From: Onthophagus taurus
Taxonomy: Eukaryota > Arthropoda > Insecta > Coleoptera > Scarabaeidae
NCBI RefSeq assembly: GCF_036711975.1
Contig: NC_091973.1
Span: 18,414,001 to 18,478,000, forward strand
DNA: 64,000 nucleotides
Reading direction: 5' to 3'
Below, in pieces: positions 10,585 to 21,597 of the stretch. The notes under the pieces were generated by a model. It worked only from the letters and a program-made list of their open reading frames with translations, did no database searches and was not told where the DNA came from. Every line of letters begins with the position of its first letter. The first letter of the stretch is position 1. The translations under genes and the position numbers were made by a program.

Positions 10585-10861
10585 TCCAGGGGCAGTGATT
10601 TCTCCAACAAAATGGCGCGCCACCACATTATACCCTTCCTGTTGGAGTTTATTTAAACCAATTATTTCCCAATCGATGGATTGGGAGAAGAGACTGCAAT
10701 ATCACCAGATTTACACCACTGGACCAAATACTTTGGATGAACAAAAAATCAGAATCCGAAAAGTTCAGCAAATAATTCTTGATACCTTAGGGAATTGTTA
10801 AGAAGAATTTAAAAATTGTTTAGGAGCTGCCCAAGGTATGCTATTTCAACATTTAGCTGAC
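10585..10861 (+). pseudogene. IS630/mariner-like transposase, C-terminal relic
   Basis: Two frames together give the end of a DDE transposase of the IS630-Tc1-mariner group. The first reads QQNGAPPHYTLPVGVYLN, then FPNRWIGRRD and TPLD, which matches the usual DGAPPHY...FPxRWIGR...LTPLD block. The second, from about 10730, reads TLDEQKIRIRKVQQIILDTL and, after a stop, EEFKNCLGAAQGMLFQHL, the usual C-terminus ending in a GGHFEHL-like motif. The catalytic Asp of DGAPPHY is Asn here (NGAPPHY). At least one frameshift and one stop are present. The 5' portion is missing. Confidence 0.7.
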
Positions 10862-11105
10862 TTTTAATTTTTTTATTTATTCATTTTGATAAAATTTTAA
10901 TGAAATTGTATAATCCCTAATGCTAATTTATCTGGTGGTTCCTGTGATATCAAGGCTATGTCACTCTTCCTCAGCTTGAATTGTTGTTAATATATTCATA
11001 AATTCTGTGTCCTTCTAAATCTATCATTCTGATAGATAAAAAATACATTGAGTGAGGACATTTACTTCTGATTAGTTATAATAATACAATTCTATAGGTA
11101 TAAAA

Positions 11106-11272
11106 CAGTGTTGTCCACTAATTTTTGATCAAAATCGACTTTTTATATAAATGTCTTGCCAAGATCGACCGAAGGGTTTAAAGTAACCTTACTTTTTTTT
11201 TTGCTCTGAGGCCCAAATATAGATATTTCAAATTCATAATATTTTTGGCAATAGACGTTATAGTCACCACTG
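11106..11272 (+). mobile_element. hAT-like MITE, left copy of a composite
   Basis: 167 bp, starting CAGTGTTGTCCACTAA and ending GTCACCACTG, with short imperfect inverted termini of hAT type. It is flanked on the left by GTATAAAA (11098-11105) and on the right by ATTTAGAG (11273-11280), which do not match each other. The same family recurs in the same orientation at 12317-12490. Confidence 0.75.
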
Positions 11273-12316
11273 ATTTAGAGCTTATAAATAAAAAATGGTA
11301 ATAATTGGGATCAATCTTGTTATGGATTTAGTCTTTATGGCCCATTACTAAGGTTTTATGTATAAAAAGTATTTCACCATCGCTTTTAGTTTTTGAGTTA
11401 TGATTGAGTTAATTTTCGAAAATCAACAATTTTGATGTTTAATCGATTTCGAGCTTATAATTAAAAAATAGTAATAATTGGGTTCAATCTTGTTATGGAT
11501 TTAGTCTTTATGGCCCATTAGTAAGGTTTTATGTATAAAAAGTATTTCCCCATCGCCTTTAGTTTTTGAGTTATAATTGTGTTAATTTTCGAAAATCAAC
11601 AATTTTGATGTTTAATCGATTTCGAGCTTATAATTAAAAAATAGTAATAATTGGGTTCAATCTTGTTATGGATTTAGTCTTTATGGCCCATTAGTAAGGT
11701 TTGATGTATAAAAAGTATTTCCCCATCGCCTTTAGTTTTTGAGTTATAATTGAGTTAATTTTCGAAAATCAACAATTTTGATGTTTAATCGGTTTAGAGC
11801 TTATAAATAAAAAATGGTAATAATTGGGTTCAATCTTTTTATGGATCTAGTCTTTATGGTCCATTACTAAGGTTTTATGTATAAAAAATATTTCTCCGTC
11901 GCTTTTAGTTTTGAGTTATGATTGAGTTAATTTTCGAAAATCAACAATTTTAATGTTTAATCGATTTAGAGATTATAAATAAAAATGGTAATAATTGGGT
12001 TCAATCTTGTTATGGATCTAGTCTTTATCGCCCATTACTAAGGTTTTATGTATAAAAAGTTTTTCTCCATCGCTTTTAATTTTTGAGTTATGATTGAGTT
12101 AATTTTCGAAAATCAACAATTTTGATGTTTAATCGATTTAGAGCTTATAAATAAAAAATAGTAATAATTGGGTTGAATCTTGTTATGGATTTAGTCTTTA
12201 TGGCCCATTAGTAAGGTTTTATGTATAAAAAGTATTTCCCCATCACTTTTAGTTTTTGAGTTGTAATTGAGTTAATTTTCGAAAATCAACGATTTTGACG
12301 TTTAATCGATTTAGAG
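11273..12316 (+). repeat. Six tandem copies of a ~173-bp satellite
   Basis: Repeat junctions marked by the TTAGAG/TTCGAG motif fall at 11278, 11451, 11624, 11797, 11969, 12141 and 12314, giving units of 172-173 bp. Each unit contains TTATGGATTTAGTCTTTATG and TTTTCGAAAATCAAC. Units differ by scattered substitutions and single-base indels. The array is bounded exactly by the two MITE copies, and no unit is readable as protein. Confidence 0.9.
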
Positions 12317-12490
12317 CAGTAGTGTCCACTAATTTTTGATCAAAATCGACGTTTTATATGTCTTGCCAAGATCGACCGAAGGGTTTAAAGTAACCTTCCT
12401 TTTTTTTTGTTCTAAGGCCCAGATATATTTCAGATTCATGATTTTCTTGGCGATCGACTCAAAACTGCTTTGCGATCGACGTTATGACTG
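12317..12490 (+). mobile_element. hAT-like MITE, right copy of a composite
   Basis: 174 bp, starting CAGTAGTGTCCACTAA and ending GTTATGACTG. It is closely related to 11106-11272, but retains about 22 bp (around GATCGACTCAAAACTGC) missing from the left copy. Its left flank is ATTTAGAG (12309-12316) and its right flank is GTATAAAA (12491-12498), the mirror of the left copy's flanks. Confidence 0.75.
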
Positions 12491-12516
12491 GTATAAAATG
12501 TGAGATATATTTTTAT

Positions 12517-12702
12517 CTAATATATTTTTTTTTGTATTTTAGGTGAGGCCAACGCTCTAAAAGTATAAATAGTACCGATTTGTCTCAGTTGTGCACCAGT
12601 TAGTGGTGCACTGAAATTACAAACACCTTCAAGAAAGTTATTTTGATCAGTAATATAATGACACCAACTACGGTTTTCATGTGGTCTAACTTTTGAAGAC
12701 AA
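12517..12702 (-). other. Unidentified 61-codon open frame with splice-like borders
   Basis: The minus strand has an open frame containing SAPLTGAQLRQIGTIYTF. I recognise no family. The same segment on the plus strand (12542-12718) is bordered by a polypyrimidine acceptor TTTTGTATTTTAG and a donor AG-GTAATAG, but all three plus frames contain stops. It could be a relic exon, a non-coding exon or chance. Confidence 0.25.
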
Positions 12703-12743
12703 TTTCTCAGTTTAGCAGGTAATAGTTTAATTTTTTTTGTGAA

Positions 12744-13040
12744 ATTTCCATTCGAAATTCGGAATCGATTCCATTTCTGAGCATCGATTCTGATGCTTTA
12801 AAATTAAACTCAAAAAATAATTTTAAAAACTAAAATCAAGTCCAAGAATCGATAAATTATGAATTCGAGTCGGCATCTGTATCAAATATACTGTAATGGA
12901 GATCATAATCAAGTCGAAATGGAAATCATATGATTCTGATTCGAGTCAGACTCTGATCCTGACTCGATACTTAGAATCGAGTACAAGAAAATTTAGAATC
13001 AATTCTACTCCCATAGTTTTAAGAATCGAGTTTGGACTTG
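12744..13040. repeat. Degenerate GAATCGATTC / GACTCGA-rich tract
   Basis: Many short palindromic variants (GGAATCGATTCC, GAATCGA, GACTCGA, TCGAGTC) occur over about 300 bp with no fixed period. It looks like a decayed simple repeat. It carries no coding signal. Confidence 0.5.
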
Positions 13041-14073
13041 ATTTTGCTGACACGTACCATCAGTTAATAGTGTTACAATAATGATTCTGTATTATGACTT
13101 TTGCTAAAACGCAAAATTACTTAATCTTGAAAAAATGTGTGCATTAAATAGTTTTTATCTGTTTAAAGAAAACTTTGTAAATTGAACAATGGATCTTTTA
13201 TACATAATTAACCCCTAAATTATAACCAAAGCATGATTTATCAATTACATTAAATATTGAGCAAATTTTAAACAATACAATACAATTTTCAATTGCAAAT
13301 TAACTTATTGAGTAATTTAAAACTAATAATTTGATTCTTGTTTGTAGGCTCATTCTTAGTCTTTGTTATAAGCTTAGCTGCCTATCTTCGCGGAGACATT
13401 TGTTTTTGAATAGAATAATCATTAAGGATAGAATTTAGCTTGAAAATTAACTTCGGTGAATTCTCTATTTTACGTTTTTATTTATTGGAATAATTTTCAT
13501 GGGGTATTCTTGTGGGGTCCACCCAGGGAAACTATTCAACGTGTTATAAAATTGAAAAGTAATAAAGAAAATCACGTTTAATGACAAACTTAAAAGTGAT
13601 ATTTCTCCAAATTGAAACTTTAATTATAAATTTGGGTGAATGGTTTCCCTTCGTATATGGATTATAGTATGTATACTGAAAGGTACAATATAAATAAATT
13701 GTATTTATGACGAATTCACTGAAGTTTGAATATTGACCATTTTTGACAGAAAATCTAGGGATTTAGTGTAGTCAAATTGATTTTAAAAGTTCATCGGTTC
13801 TTTACTAGATGGCGCCACAAAAAAAATCTTATTTAAATCTTATTATTTCAAAAGTTATCCGTTAGCTTCACAGCGTTGTGAATTTTGAGTTAAAAGTCCT
13901 GTATAATTTTGTAATTATGCATTACTACACCGTTTAAAAATCGAAACCAAAAAGAAAAAATTTGCCGAATTGAGTTACTATGTTATTTAGTTTAATCAGT
14001 TCGATTTGGTTCAATCAGGTTCAATATTATTAATTAATAGCAATAATTTTATTGTTTTTATCGTGAATTGCTG
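13041..14073. other. Gene-free A+T-rich spacer
   Basis: I see no coding region, RNA gene or recognisable element end in this kilobase. Confidence 0.5.
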
Positions 14074-14084
14074 TAAATTGGTGC

Positions 14085-15290
14085 TGTAAGTGCTTGAGTG
14101 GTCTAAACTATACGGTTTGAAGCTCAATGCTAATAAAACCCAAGCCATAATATTTGGTACAAATCCTCTACGGGGCAGGGTGGCTACTTTTGCTAACTCG
14201 CAACTTCTACTTGGTGACACCGTCATTAAATTTTCGAATGTAATTAAGAATCTTGGAGTTATGATGGACTCTGCACTGTCTTGGCGCCCCCAGGTTCAGA
14301 CGATTTGTAAGAGGGTTTACTCTTGTTTCCACTCCCTCCATAAATTTAAGTGTTTTCTTCCACCTTACGTTCGACGCAACCTCTGTTATTCGCTGATTTT
14401 TCCACATCTTGATTATGCGGATACGGTTTGTACTGACCTGTCGATATCTTTGTGTAATAAACTCCAGAGATTACAAAATAATTGCATACGTTTTATATTC
14501 GATCTTGGGAAATATTGTCATATTACTCCTTACCGCAATAACTTACGTTTGCTTACGTACGTAAACCGTCGGTCCTTCCGTGTGTTAACAAGTCTCTATA
14601 AGATTATTAAGACTCAGAGTCCACAGTACTTATTTAATAATTTTAAATTCTTATCATCACACGACCGTCCCACTCGTTCGCAATCGGACTTAATTCTTCT
14701 ATTCCCAATACATCATACGAATTTATACCACAGGTCATTTACGCTGTACGCCATATCACTCTGGAATGGTTTCCCCATGGATATTAGAAACGCTCCAACC
14801 CTGTCATCTTTCAAGACTTGTCTTACACATTTCCTCTTCTCTCGTTAAATTGCGATCTTGTAATATTTTACTTCCTTTTCTTCTTTTCTACTTTCTTTTC
14901 TATGTTCCTTATTCACCTTCTTTCTTTTCTGCTTTGTTACTCTGTGCATTTCTTACACTTTTCTTCCCTCCTTTTTGTTGTTTGTTTTTTTTTTTTTTCG
15001 CTTTTGGTTAATTATGCGTGCGTTAATTACTTACTATTCTGTATATCTGGTGGTATCATTGTAATATAGTTTAGACTGGGTCGATTGGAAGATATCGTCT
15101 TTGGCGATAAATCGTTCCGTTTGTCAGAATTGAATTTATGATTTGTTTTTCACTGTCATTGTTATAATCATCTTTGCTTTTTTTTTTTTTTTGTTACACT
15201 ACCGCCGCTAATATAGGATAATTATAATAATGTACAATTTTCCTTTGTTCTTTTATGGCAATAAAGTTTGTTTATTATTATTATTATTAT
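14085..15290 (+). mobile_element. 5'-truncated non-LTR retrotransposon with (TTA)n tail
   Basis: The element ends in AATAAAG and (TTA)n at 15261-15290. It is flanked by TAAATTGGTGC (14074-14084) and TAAATTGGGGC (15291-15301), an 11-bp target duplication with one mismatch. The left edge starts within ORF2, so it is a typical 5'-truncated insertion made by target-primed reverse transcription. The 3' UTR includes a long pyrimidine tract (about 14850-15010). Confidence 0.85.
14090..14848 (+). pseudogene. Non-LTR ORF2, RT thumb and C-terminus (truncated)
   Basis: An intact frame of about 250 codons covers only the end of ORF2. It starts in the LKLNANKTQAIIFG part after the RT catalytic box, runs through NLGVMMDSALSW and NKLQRLQNNCIRFIF, and ends SLWNGFPMDIRN...SSFKTCL before the stop at 14846-14848. 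There is no true start; the frame is open from the truncation point. Without the palm domain it cannot function. It is related to, but not the same family as, the element at 1-3092. Confidence 0.85.
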
Positions 15291-15406
15291 TAAATTGGGG
15301 CAATTCAATCTGGTAGAAAGGGTTTAAAAAACAAACGCAATATTATAAATACGCTAATATTTATTAAACGGACAGAATTATACTATTTAAAATTATATAT
15401 ATAATA

Positions 15407-15699
15407 AAGATAAATAACTTTTTCTTTTTTGTACTTCCGATGTTTTTATTTATTTTATTTATGCTCTACCGGTTTCGGTCGTAGCCATCATTCAGGAGCG
15501 TCTATAATTAAACCACATACAATTATTAAACAATTATAAAATGAAAGTATGACATTAAAAGAACATGTGTTAATCTAATCTAAAAATAACTTACGTCAGT
15601 TTTCTTGAGATTTCCAGCAAAAGCATTACATGAAAACAGGTGTACACTAAACAAATATTTCGATTAATCTATTCTTCAATAAACGATCGTCCGAAAAAC
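15407..15699 (+). repeat. Left inverted terminal repeat of the Penelope element
   Basis: Contains CTCTACCGGTTTCGGTCGTA and ATCATTCAGGAG, a motif shared by Penelope-type termini. The reverse complement at 18306-18569 matches almost throughout. Confidence 0.85.
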
Positions 15700-15861
15700 A
15701 CAAATATCTTAATTATAAGCTGATGAATATGGACAAAAAAAAACCCTAAATTTGATCAGGTTAGTCCTCACTCGTCCAAACCTACACTCGAGCAAAACAT
15801 AAACTACACATTATTAAACATCATATATGGTTTATTACAACCTGTCTAAGGGAGGGACTTA

Positions 15862-18115
15862 CGCCGAATTTCGTTAAAATTAAAGTCCATAATCGATTCG
15901 AGAGAACACAATATAGGAAAATACAAATAGACCTCATGAAGAGAGAAAAACGCCAACATCACAGGAAGATTAATGAGATGAATAGTTTACTTTATAAAAC
16001 TTATCAAGACCTATCACCCACTGGAAATAGATAAGATTATGTCCGAGGAGAAGTTGATCAACTATAATGATATCAAGAACGACCAAGCCAAGACAGAACG
16101 AAAGATAGAAATCTGACGCAAAGATAGGGATAACAAAAACAGGAAGAAGAACGAGTACTTTAACCCAAATTATCCCTTCCATCCTCGCATAACAAACATG
16201 TCGAAATTCATTTTTAACACAGAAGAAATGAAACTTTTATCTAAAGGTCACAAGTTTGCTCTACCTACAGAAACTAATCTCAGTTTAGCAGCAATAGAAA
16301 TAGAAGCCAATATCAAATATCTCCCCAACCAAAATCAAATGAGGAATGATATCAAGTTTCTATTAACTAAGGAAGAGAAAAGAATAAATGAAAAACAGAA
16401 CAAAGATCAAAAACCAGGAAAGAACTACCATTCCCTAAAAAATGAAGTTTCTCACCTAAAGATCATTAAAAAGAAGATCAAAGATAATGATTTGATATTA
16501 ATTAATGCAGACAAAAATGCGGGAATGGTCATACTACAAAAGGAGGATTATATCAATAAAACCATGGAATTCATGGAGAACAACAAATTTAAAAAACTTA
16601 AAAAAACCCTATGATTTTTAAAAAATATCTTCCACACCTTCATAAAATTAATTAGATGAACCTCCAGTTACCCAAAATGTATGGCCTACCCAAAATACAT
16701 AAGACCAACATCCTGATAAGACCGATCATTTCAAGCATAAGCTCTAGTACATACTATCTAGCAAAATTCCTTAGCTTCTTCACTAGGAACAACCTCACAT
16801 TCAGACCGAAATACACAATAAAAAACAGGAAGGACTTAATGGAAAAGATCAATCAGACTGAACTTCCAGAAAAATTCTCTACGATATCTCAAACTTGTAC
16901 ACTAATGTCCCTATCAAAGAAACCTTGGATATCTTAAGAAAATTGCTCACAGATGAACTTCAGGAAGAAAAAGAAGTAGACGTCTTTCAAGATTTGCACT
17001 GAACAGAATTTTTGCAGTTTTGAGGATAACATTTCCACATATCCAGACGGTTTACCCATGGGTTCACCACTGAGTGGTTTCTTGGCCGATCTCTTCCTCA
17101 ATAAAATAGAAGAAGACTTAAGCTTAAACACAAAGAATCCATATTAAGAAAACATCATCTTATGGACTCGATATGTAGACGATATCCTGGTTTTGTGGAA
17201 ACAAGAAAACCTGGATAAAATTGAGGAACTACACCAATACTTAAACAGCCTACATGATAAATTGAACTTCACCATTGAAATCGAAAAACAAAAATCCATA
17301 AATTTCCTGGACTTGACAATAAGTAGGAGGAATAGAAACAATGATTTTAACATTTATCGTAAGCCAACACAGACAGACACTGTGATTCCCTACGACTCTT
17401 TTCATCATGTTACACATAAATTGGCGGCTCCCCGAACATACATACACAGAGCATTTAACAGCAATTTATTAAGCGAGACTCTAGAAAATGAACTCAACAT
17501 CATAAGACAAATGGCAGACAACAATGGTTTCCCAATTTCCATCATTAATAAAATCATTTATAAGGCTGAAAACTCACATAAGAACACATCTACACTACAA
17601 AGATTAAAAGAGGAAGACACATCCAAGAGATATATCTCCTTCAGGGCGATGAACTGTCCCGAAAAATCCAAAATTTATTTAAAAAGTACAACATTGAAAC
17701 ATTCTTTACAAGCAAAAATACTATAAAACAACTACTTTTTAACGCTAAAAAGAATACAAACATACTACAAAAAAACGGTGTCTACAAATTGAAATGTTCC
17801 ACTTGCAACGCTTATTACATGGGCGAAACAGGTAGAGCCTTAGAAAAAGGAGTAAAACATCTCACTAAGGATAACTCTAATTTCGGACGACACCTTAAAG
17901 AAAATAATCACGAGTTTAAAGAGGACGATTGCATAAGATTGTTACACTCTCATAGAAAAGGGTTTCAATTGGAACTTTTGGAGCAATACGAAATTGACAA
18001 ACATAACTTTAAATATCCAAATCTTAACTGCTTGAACGACCAATTACACAAAGAAGTAAAGCCACTATACAAAGTCCTAAAGGAACCTTTCTCTGATTTA
18101 AAAACTGAAATATAA
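15862..18115 (+). pseudogene. Penelope-like RT and GIY-YIG endonuclease, broken
   Basis: Pieces in order: an N-terminal basic region (about 15870-16030), a helical segment ending ILINADKNAGMVILQKEDY (16198-16614), the RT motif PKMYGLPKIHK with RPIISS (16656-16760), GLPMGSPLSGFLADLFL (about 17050-17100), the catalytic RYVDD near 17177-17190, NFLDLTI near 17310, and a GIY-YIG nuclease beginning GVYKLKC with YYMG and GRHLKENNHEF (17780-17930). The CX2C pair beside the GIY-YIG motif is typical for Penelope nucleases. The final frame stops at 18113-18115. At least four frame changes or stops separate the pieces, so this copy is inactive. Confidence 0.85.
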
Positions 18116-18305
18116 ATTATCCCTCTCTGAACGAGGAGCCTGAATATTGGGTTAATTCAGGTTCGCAACAGAGAGGGGAGATAACAACACAACCCATGTT
18201 TGACGAAATTTCTTAAAACAAGTTTTACTCTAATAAAGAACCTTAACAACGGAACCCGAAGAGAAATTAATCAGTTTGATTCATAGTTTTTTGTGATTTT
18301 TTATC

Positions 18306-18569
18306 GTTTTTCGGACGATCGTTTATTGAAGAATAGATTAATCGAAATATTTGTTTAGTGTACACCTGTTTTCATGTAATGCTTTTGCTCGAAATCTCAA
18401 GAAAATTGACGTAAGTTATTTTTAGATTAGATTAACACATGTTCTTTTAATGTCATACTTTCATTTTATAATTGTTTAATAATTGTATGTGGTTTAATTA
18501 TAAACCGGTACAGCATAAATAAAATAAATAAAAACATCAGAAGTACAAAAAAGAAAAAGTTATTTATCT
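18306..18569 (-). repeat. Right inverted terminal repeat of the Penelope element
   Basis: Reverse complement of 15407-15699, lacking about 28 bp around the CCGGTTT motif. Confidence 0.85.
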
Positions 18570-18724
18570 TAATTAAAAGCTGATGAATATGGACAAAAAA
18601 AAAACCCTAAATAAAGATATATAATAGTTATTTATTGTGTAAGTGTTTTAGACAGCATTTTATTCACGTAAGAATGTTCCAATTACAATTAATATTGATG
18701 TATTGTACATTACTGGATTTAGAA

Positions 18725-18893
18725 AAAAAATCTCTATCCAATAGTGTGAAGAAAAACATACCGAGCAATTTGAAAATCAAAAGTTGATAATCGCTAGAAA
18801 TTGAAGATGACATTTGTAGCATGAATCATAGTGTTCATCAAACGTTTTCATTTGATACCTCGCTCATGAAAATCGGAATAGCTCAGCGGTCAT
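18725..18893 (+). repeat. Inverted repeat, left copy
   Basis: Begins near TCTCTATCCAATAGTG and includes TTCATTTGATACCTCGCTCA. Its reverse complement is at 21598-21757 with moderate divergence. A shorter third copy in direct orientation starts near 21780. It may be the long terminal repeat of the Mutator-like element between the copies, or two oppositely oriented copies of an unrelated repeat. Confidence 0.65.
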
Positions 18894-19549
18894 AGTTTCT
18901 TGTTCTGCATTTATTCCATAATCGGTATTTTTCTCTTTACATACTCTATGTGTAATTCGCTTTTTTGGAGTTTGAGTTTTCAACCATTCCTTCCTATTGT
19001 GGAATTTATTTATAAATTTTTGGTGGTAAATTCCCGGGTATTCTAAAAATATTTTGGGAAAAATATTTGTCTACCAATTTAATGCTGCAAAAAATACAGA
19101 AACACAAAATTATTCTAAAGAATTTGTTACAATAATACACCGAAATTATGAATATGAGTTTACGTAAGTCGGAGTAACGGAAATCGCGGTATTACTACAT
19201 TTGTGAATCGACATGAGCAATATATTACAATGCAAAACAGATAAAATACTGAATAACAAACACAAACCTTCATTATATCTCAAAACAGATATATTTGCTC
19301 TTAATTTGAACGAGAATCTGTTGGTTAAATTTAACCGTTTTCCACAGTTAAACTTACATAACACGGCCATAAATGTTTCTGCAGGATTATTATTTTCATT
19401 TTTAATAATTTTATGAGCTTTCCTTAGGACAATTTCCAAAGCACCTGAAATTATTGACTAAGTAAAAGACAAACTGCACCACAATAATTAACATCAATTC
19501 ACACACCGTTTATGTGATATCGTATCCCACTACCTTGAAATTGGGTCAT
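18894..19549. other. Spacer between inverted repeat and Mutator-like relic
   Basis: No recognisable coding region. The open frames here show no family signature. Confidence 0.45.
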
Positions 19550-21274
19550 TCATGACTGTGATTTGTCTGATACTATGTTACAATTCAGCTCATTGCATAA
19601 TGTGTGATCACCATACACATGAGCGACTGTATTGGCCACCTCTTTCTTTAACACGTCAACGTTATTACTTGTATTTATGCATTTCAAAATGTGTGTCTGA
19701 ATTTTCTTTATAATTGCTAACGATAATAATTTTCTTCCACTCGGCGGTATAGTTGTACCCAGCTTGATTGTATGGAGTGTTTTACTAACATTCTTTATAA
19801 TGTGGTTGCTGCATTCGATTTTTTTCAATTTATCGCCATACGGTACTTTCTGTTGTATTTTTGCAAATGTGCTGGAATCACCATCGGCAACAAATTGCAA
19901 ATAACGAACGCCATGCATTTCTTCACTGCGGTTAAAGCCTTCGCAAACAATATCAGATTCCATAAAAAAAGGGCCGCTCCAGTTCTTAAAACACACGTGC
20001 CTCCGTGCTGTAACTTCTTTATTTGATGCCTTTGTACAAACGGCAATACTTGTTGCGAACACTTTTTTCGTGTGCTTTCCAACAATAACAGTCTACGGAT
20101 TTCATGATTAGTAACGGTTTTGCACATGCATTTTGATTAGTAACACCCTGTATATTATACGCTCTCAGTCCAGGTATACACAAAATTATTTTCGCAACTA
20201 TTTAAAAGCTAGAAATTAATGGGTTAAAGATATGTTCTCCACTTACTATTATAATATATATCGATATATATTTAAATAAAAGCAAGCTAAAGAAGTTTTT
20301 TCTAGTATATCTTTTTGGTATAATTTTTAATATATTCCCAACTTGCAACATGGATAAAATTCTTACTTGCTATTATGTTATTAATCTTATAATTGTTGCT
20401 TTAATTTTCGGGTAGGGGTTCTAAAATAAAATAAACGGTATTTTTTCATAATTTTTGACATTTCTAGGCCGCTGGAGCGAACGATTCAATTATGAGGCTG
20501 CTTGTGCAAAAATATAGATATGTATTTGAAAAAACTTACTGCACCAGACGAAGCATTATAATTATGGCCGTACGAACGCTTCCTCCAACCACCATCCAAC
20601 TAAACGTTAGTCCAAGGAACACCATCATCGTCTGTTTGTCCTTTTTCTAGAGCTACTTCTTTTTTTGCTTTGCCTGCTTCCTCCATAGACCGCAAGGCAT
20701 CGGCTTTTATGTGATTTCCTAACTCATTAGCGATGTCAATGAATTTATTTCCATTTAAAGGAGGTATAGTCATAGCTGATAGAAGTTCTGCTGTTTGGTT
20801 GTGAGTACTTCCACACATAAGAGTACCTCAAACCAGTAATCTGTTAGTTTTCTGTTTAGTTGGGTCTTCAGTACTATATTTATACAGTCGATCGCACATA
20901 TTGCAACCGAATGTGATAGTACTACTGAGACCATTATGTTTTTCTGATACTGGTCGAAGGTATCCACATGTGCAAATTTTAGAATGGTTATATTGTAGTG
21001 ATGTAACCCACTGCAGCACGTATCCTAGATCTACAATACGAAAACCATTTATTGCTTCTAGTTGTGCAGTGTGATCCACCTCTATGTCCAGTGCATGATT
21101 CATAGTACTATAGAATAATACATAAAAAAAAATAGTTTCTAGCAATACAAAAAAAAAATAATTAAACATACTTATCGTATTCTTCAATAAATGAGGGAAA
21201 GTCATACACATTGCCACACTTTCTGCAGTATATGCAATAACACTTCTCTTCCCTGTGATCATATGTTTTGTCAT
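19550..21274 (-). pseudogene. Mutator-like transposase-domain protein, broken
   Basis: The minus strand carries several exons or frames of the Mutator-like transposase-domain protein family that is common in insects. Readable text in order: CRKCGNVYDFPSFIEEYDK (about 21170-21230), an exon with FRIVDLGYVLQWV and FGCNMCDRLYKY (about 21110-20830), an in-frame TGA and then CGSTHNQTAELLSAMTIP with DDDGVPWTNV (20818-20600), DGGWRKRSYGHNYN followed by a GTAAGT donor (about 20595-20540), and after a gap RRHVCFKNWSGPFFMESDIV, EMHGVRYLQFVADGDSS and KKIECSNHIIKN (20062-19750). Introns with GT-AG borders appear to separate exons. Stops show it is inactive. Family function is presumed cut-and-paste transposition. 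Confidence 0.7.
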
Positions 21275-21289
21275 TTCTGTGGTTAATCT

Positions 21290-21597
21290 ATCTTGACGTC
21301 GAGCTTTTCCATTTTTTATTCTATTATTACCGTTTCCAACTCTTCCATGGTTATCTGCTCACCTGTTTCTGTTCTGTTTCTTATTTTGTGGTACAGGGGT
21401 CGGTAAATTAATTTCATTTTGACTATTTACGTTTAACAGTTCCATGAAGTGTTTCTTCCATTTTCCCTCAGTACTAATCCGTTTTTATCCTTTACAGCTT
21501 TAGTCTCAACTATTTCTTTCTCTGCATCCTTATCTCCGAACCATGTCCAATTTTGCTTTTTTGCCTCAATCACCATTTCTTTCACTTTCTTCCTTTC
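21290..21597 (-). pseudogene. Non-LTR RT linker fragment
   Basis: Minus-strand text such as KKQNWTWFGDK, EGKWKKHFMELLNVNSQNE and ITMEELETVI matches the region just before the RT palm in RTE/CR1-type elements (usually RWKEYFxELLN...ITxEEV). Several frameshifts and stops are present. Both ends are truncated; the right end abuts the inverted repeat at 21598. Confidence 0.5.

Larger units (their letters stand above)
15407..18612 (+). mobile_element. Penelope-like element with long inverted termini
   Basis: Between two nearly identical inverted repeats (15407-15699 and 18306-18569) lies a Penelope-type reading region with RT and GIY-YIG endonuclease. The left repeat has about 28 bp (around GGTCGTAGCCATCATTCAGG) absent from the right one; apart from that I count only a handful of differences. 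A further ~41-bp direct repeat with the text AAGCTGATGAATATGGAC follows each inverted repeat, at 15711-15751 and 18570-18612. Inverted or partial second copies at the ends are a known habit of Penelope elements. Confidence 0.85.

Noticed and set aside
11273..12316. Possible CRISPR-like array because of regular repeats
   Set aside because: Units are contiguous 173-bp tandem copies without unique spacers; this is satellite DNA.
14766..15069. Two overlapping plus-strand frames rich in Leu, Phe and Ser that look like membrane proteins
   Set aside because: They are readings of the pyrimidine-rich 3' UTR of a non-LTR element.
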